Shown in pieces: positions 7,724 through 9,819 of a DNA stretch of 9,819 nt. A program made the translations under genes and the position numbers. Origin of the DNA: an uncultured Arenimonas sp. (lineage in GTDB: Bacteria; Pseudomonadota; Gammaproteobacteria; Xanthomonadales; Xanthomonadaceae); the NCBI GenBank assembly GCA_946885815.1, contig CAMPHE010000048.1, positions 1-9,819 of the forward strand. The letters are read 5' to 3'. Position 1 is the stretch's first letter, and every line of letters begins with the position of its first letter. A model generated the notes under the pieces. The model saw only the letters and a program-made list of their open reading frames with translations, was not told the DNA's origin and ran no database searches.

Positions 7724-8542
7724 GTGAGCCGAACCTTCCTGCTGCTGTGGCTGGCGCTCGCCGCGCCGGCGTTCGCCGCCGACCTCGAGATCTACAGCGC
7801 CAGCACGACCGGCACGATCACCGTCGCGCCCGACGGCAGCGTCGCCGACGTGCAGCTCGAGGGTCGCAACCGGCTGGGCGTCAGCGAGATCGACGGCTAC
7901 GAGCGTCATATCCGCACGTGGCGCTTCGAGCCGGTGATCGAGGACGGCGCGCCGGTGCGGGCGCTCGCGCACCTGTCGCTGAGCCTGGTCGCCGCGCGCG
8001 AAGCCGGGAGCCGGCAGGCGAGCTTCGGGATCCGCAACGTCTGGTTCCTCGATCCGCCGAAGAAGGGCAGCGCCGGTCGTCCGGTCGGCGCCTCGTCCGA
8101 TTTCCAGCCGCCGGTCTACCCGGCGAAGGCGCTGCGTTCGGGCATCGGCGGTGAAGTGATGCTGCTCACCGAGATCGGCCCCGACGGGTTCCCGACGCGC
8201 GTCGCCGCCGAACACGTCTACCTGCTCGGTTCGCCGGTGCAGGGCAAGCGCGCGACGTCGATCGCCGAGTCGCTGGCGTCCGTGGCCGAGCGCGCCGCGG
8301 CGAAATGGCGCTACCGCGGCTACCCGGCCGGGATGCTCGTGCGCACGCCGGTGCGGTTCACGCCGTACGGCGCCGGCTGGATGCGCCTGAGCCCGCACGA
8401 TCGCCCGACCGATCCGTGGGTCGCGGTGGCGCTGGCGAAAGACGGCGACCTCACCGACCTGTCGGCCGCCGGCGCCGCGCCGTCCCGCCTGACGCTGCTG
8501 AGCAGGCTGCCGTCGGTTCCGGGCATGGAGGAAGGTGGCTGA
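7724..8542 (+). CDS. Secreted TonB-C-terminal-domain-like protein
   Basis: 272-residue protein with a cleavable-looking signal peptide (residues 1-18/19, hydrophobic core LLLWLALAAPAFA, AFA-A site), so probably periplasmic. Residues about 125-215 resemble the TonB C-terminal fold: FQPPVYPAKALRSGIGGEV (127-145), then LLTEIGPDGFPTRV (147-160) and a late AAAKWRYRGYP block (191-201). This matches the family pattern PxYPxxAxxxGxxGxVxxxxxxxxDG. Residues 28-90 (TGTITVAPDGSV, then TWRFEPVIEDGAPV) look like a second, degenerate copy without the PxYP motif. There is no lasting N-terminal anchor or Pro/Lys-rich spacer, so it is unlikely to be a working energy transducer; ExbB/ExbD and a receptor are absent nearby. 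The start is GTG at 7724, with weak GGAA (7714-7717) 6 nt upstream and the signal peptide beginning at once. An outer-envelope or receptor-binding role is possible but unproven. Confidence 0.82.
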   Translation: MSRTFLLLWLALAAPAFAADLEIYSASTTGTITVAPDGSVADVQLEGRNRLGVSEIDGYERHIRTWRFEPVIEDGAPVRALAHLSLSLVAAREAGSRQASFGIRNVWFLDPPKKGSAGRPVGASSDFQPPVYPAKALRSGIGGEVMLLTEIGPDGFPTRVAAEHVYLLGSPVQGKRATSIAESLASVAERAAAKWRYRGYPAGMLVRTPVRFTPYGAGWMRLSPHDRPTDPWVAVALAKDGDLTDLSAAGAAPSRLTLLSRLPSVPGMEEGG

Positions 8543-8558
8543 ACCGGCGTCAGCCGGT
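8537..8558. terminator. Alternative hairpins at the convergent TonB-like/membrane-protein gene ends
   Basis: The two convergent genes end 7 bp apart. Two mutually exclusive hairpins fit here. In the first, GGCTGA (8537-8542) pairs with TCAGCC (8550-8555) around a 7-nt loop, so the two TGA stop codons form the inner part of the stem. In the second, ACCGGC (8543-8548) pairs with GCCGGT (8553-8558) around the tetraloop GTCA. Neither is followed by a T-run. A 3'-end structure for either transcript is plausible; short GC-rich stems also arise by chance in this sequence. Confidence 0.3.
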
Positions 8559-9353
8559 GCCGACGACGACCCGCCAGATGACCGGCGAGTTCGCCAGCAG
8601 CATCCACAGCCACGTGTAAGGGCGGCGCAGGTCTTCGGCGAGGTAGAGCATCCGCGGCGGGAAGTAGAGCAGCAGCGCCAGGAACGCCAGCAGGCCGACG
8701 CGACCGATGAGCTCGGCCACGCCGGACACGGTGCCCGCCTGCATCTGGCCGATGAAGTTCCAGATCACCTGGAAGCACAGCATGTGCACGAACAGGAACG
8801 CGTCGCCGAGCCGTTCGGCCGCCGGGTGCCGCATCCAGCCGTACCTGGGGGCGCGCGCTGGCCGGCTGAAATAGCGGTAGACCAGCACCGTGCTGGCGAT
8901 CATCAGCACGATGCCGGCGAAGATGACGGTCAGGAACACCGGCGCCGAATCGTCCGACGACAGGTCCATGTCCTGGAACAGGAATGCCGCGGCGGTGCAG
9001 AACACCAGCACCTGCAGGCAGAAATAGAAGATCGGGTTGAACAGGCAGCCGCCGGCGCCGTCGAGCACGTCGGGGTGGGGGCCTTCCCCGAGCCGCCGGT
9101 GATAGTGCCAGCGCTTGAGCACCGCGCCCGCCGGCTGCAGCACGAACAGCGCGGTGACGAAGCCGGCAAGCACCGTGCGGGCGCTTTCGTCGCCGCCGTC
9201 GGCGCGACGCACCAGATCGATGAAGGCGCGCCCGAGCGCGCCCATCACCAGCAGGTTCGCGAGCAGCACCACCAGGTCCAGCAGCCGGCCGGTGTTCTCC
9301 TCGCGCAGGAGTTGGCGCGGGTCCCACCATGGCGGCTTCGCGATCGCGTCCAC
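8550..9353 (-). CDS. Unrecognised multi-pass inner-membrane protein
   Basis: 267 residues; I do not recognise the family and assign no function. A short soluble N-terminus (1-22, with PPWWDPRQLL) is followed by six or seven hydrophobic segments at about 23-40, 60-78, 104-126, 139-160, 184-204, 215-235 and possibly 245-263. Visible landmarks are the cytoplasmic-looking basic loop LKRWHYHRR (79-87), GGCLFNPIFYF (101-111), WNFIGQMQAG (198-207) and YFPPRMLYLAEDLRRP (230-245). The start is GTG (complement of 9351-9353), supported by GGGGA (complement of 9361-9365) 7 nt upstream within a longer purine-rich run; it is the best Shine-Dalgarno in the window. The gene lies downstream of rho on the same strand with a 104-bp gap containing terminator-like hairpins, so it is probably a separate unit. 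It converges on the TonB-like gene. Confidence 0.8.
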   Translation of the reverse strand: MDAIAKPPWWDPRQLLREENTGRLLDLVVLLANLLVMGALGRAFIDLVRRADGGDESARTVLAGFVTALFVLQPAGAVLKRWHYHRRLGEGPHPDVLDGAGGCLFNPIFYFCLQVLVFCTAAAFLFQDMDLSSDDSAPVFLTVIFAGIVLMIASTVLVYRYFSRPARAPRYGWMRHPAAERLGDAFLFVHMLCFQVIWNFIGQMQAGTVSGVAELIGRVGLLAFLALLLYFPPRMLYLAEDLRRPYTWLWMLLANSPVIWRVVVGTG

Positions 9354-9418
9354 CCGGCTCTCCCCCCTCCCCTGGTCGGGTCGGGAGGAGCGTAGCGCGG
9401 TGGGCGGTGGGGTGGCGG

Positions 9419-9444
9419 AAAAGCGAGGCGGAAGCCGCTCCTGC
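9419..9444 (-). repeat. REP-like palindrome / candidate intrinsic terminator downstream of rho
   Basis: Read on the minus strand, this stretch carries GGAGCGGCTTCCGCC. GAGCGG (complement of 9435-9440) pairs with CCG and CTC (complement of 9429-9431 and 9425-9427) around loop CTT, leaving one bulged base; TTTT (complement of 9419-9422) follows after two bases. The GGAGCGGCTTC start resembles short palindromic repeats that I recall as scattered between genes in xanthomonads and pseudomonads (from memory, not a search). With its T-run it also has the shape of a weak Rho-independent terminator for rho. Only one copy is visible in this window. Confidence 0.45.
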
Positions 9445-9473
9445 GTCGATGAAGCGCCTAGCGCTTCATCGAC
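9445..9473 (-). terminator. Perfect 13-bp inverted repeat with the rho stop codon as its loop
   Basis: GTCGATGAAGCGC (9445-9457) and GCGCTTCATCGAC (9461-9473) are exact reverse complements separated only by CTA (9458-9460), which on the minus strand is the TAG stop codon of rho. The upstream arm in the mRNA is the coding sequence for the last residues of Rho (end of Q, then S-M-K-R). The arm after the stop is an inverted copy of it. No T-run follows directly, but a second hairpin with TTTT lies just downstream (9419-9440). A perfect 13-bp stem is well beyond the other stems seen here. It probably acts as a 3'-end or termination structure; the mechanism is inference. Confidence 0.6.
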
Positions 9474-9819
9474 TGGAAGAACTCGTCGTTCGACTTGGTG
9501 GTCTTCATCTTGTCGAGGAGGAACTCCATCGCCGCCAGCTCGTCCATCGGGTGCAGCAGCTTCCGGAGGATCCAGATCTTCTGCAGCATGTCCGGCTCGA
9601 TCAGCAGTTCCTCGCGGCGCGTGCCGGAGCGGTTGATGTTGATCGCCGGGTAGACGCGCTTCTCGGCGATGCGGCGGTCCAGGTGCACTTCGCTGTTGCC
9701 GGTGCCCTTGAACTCCTCGTAGATCACCTCGTCCATCTTCGAGCCGGTGTCGACCAGCGTCGTCGCGATGATCGTCAGCGAGCCGCCTTCCTCGACGTTG
9801 CGGGCCGCGCCGAAGAAGC
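9458..9819 (-). CDS. rho: Transcription termination factor Rho, C-terminal part (5' part beyond window)
   Basis: The C-terminal 119 residues of the Rho helicase, the hexameric RNA-dependent ATPase that ends transcription of untranslated RNA. The visible part starts at [12 protein letters not shown] and continues with the near-invariant [15 protein letters not shown]. It holds the R-loop lysine (K326 in E. coli numbering, in SKMDE) and, in NRSGTR, the arginine-finger position (E. coli R366). It then runs through the helical end [13 protein letters not shown] to the terminal SMKR. It corresponds to about residues 300-418 of the 419-residue E. coli protein, ending one residue earlier, and all conserved blocks are intact. 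The stop TAG is the loop of a 13-bp hairpin (9445-9473). The RNA-binding N-terminus, Walker A and B motifs and promoter lie outside the window. A membrane-protein gene follows on the same strand. Confidence 0.98.
   Translation of the reverse strand, partial: FFGAARNVEEGGSLTIIATTLVDTGSKMDEVIYEEFKGTGNSEVHLDRRIAEKRVYPAININRSGTRREELLIEPDMLQKIWILRKLLHPMDELAAMEFLLDKMKTTKSNDEFFQSMKR

Noticed and set aside
7649..8398. N-terminal extension of the antiporter frame to 8398
   Set aside because: The extension is antisense to the TonB-like gene and precedes the first membrane helix with Arg-rich sequence; ATG at 7648 fits the family.

Overview
The window looks like an ordinary chromosomal segment of a very GC-rich gammaproteobacterium, most likely Xanthomonadaceae/Lysobacteraceae (Lysobacter- or Luteimonas-like). 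The basis is the very high GC with strong G/C preference at third codon positions, a Rho very close to the gammaproteobacterial protein, a YcgL-family gene, a secreted S9 peptidase of the kind common in this family, and a GGAGCGGCTTC-type palindrome of the kind I recall from these genomes. The family assignment is inference from sequence style, not a database match. I see no tRNA, rRNA, CRISPR, transposase, integrase or phage gene.

Layout. (1) Positions 1-2158, minus strand: a secreted S9-family (prolyl oligopeptidase/DPP-like) serine peptidase, cut by the left edge before its catalytic Asp and His. (2) A 112-bp divergent intergenic region. (3) Plus strand: ycgL (2271-2531) overlapping by 8 bp a 1098-residue ankyrin-repeat protein (2524-5820) that has a multi-pass membrane N-terminus, an acidic linker and about 20 ankyrin-type repeats. 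(4) Convergent to it, 16 bp away, a KefB/KefC-like CPA2 monovalent cation:proton antiporter on the minus strand (5837-7648). (5) Divergent from the antiporter, a small secreted protein with a TonB-C-terminal-like domain on the plus strand (7724-8542). (6) Convergent with that, 7 bp away, an unrecognised multi-pass membrane protein on the minus strand (8550-9353). (7) Upstream of it on the same strand, the C-terminal 119 residues of transcription terminator Rho (9458 to the right edge).

Coding density is very high; the only non-coding stretches are four short gaps (112, 16, 75 and 104 bp) plus the 7-bp convergent gap. No gap reaches 300 bp. The genes look like separate short units. Only ycgL and the ankyrin gene are clearly coupled.

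The most distinctive non-coding signals are hairpins built around stop codons. The clearest is a perfect 13-bp inverted repeat at the end of rho whose 3-nt loop is exactly the rho stop codon; a second, REP/terminator-like hairpin with a TTTT run follows it. I found no convincing new multi-gene system. The candidates that merit a second look are the membrane-ankyrin protein coupled to ycgL, the rho 3' structure, a possibly leaderless antiporter mRNA and the unanchored TonB-domain protein.
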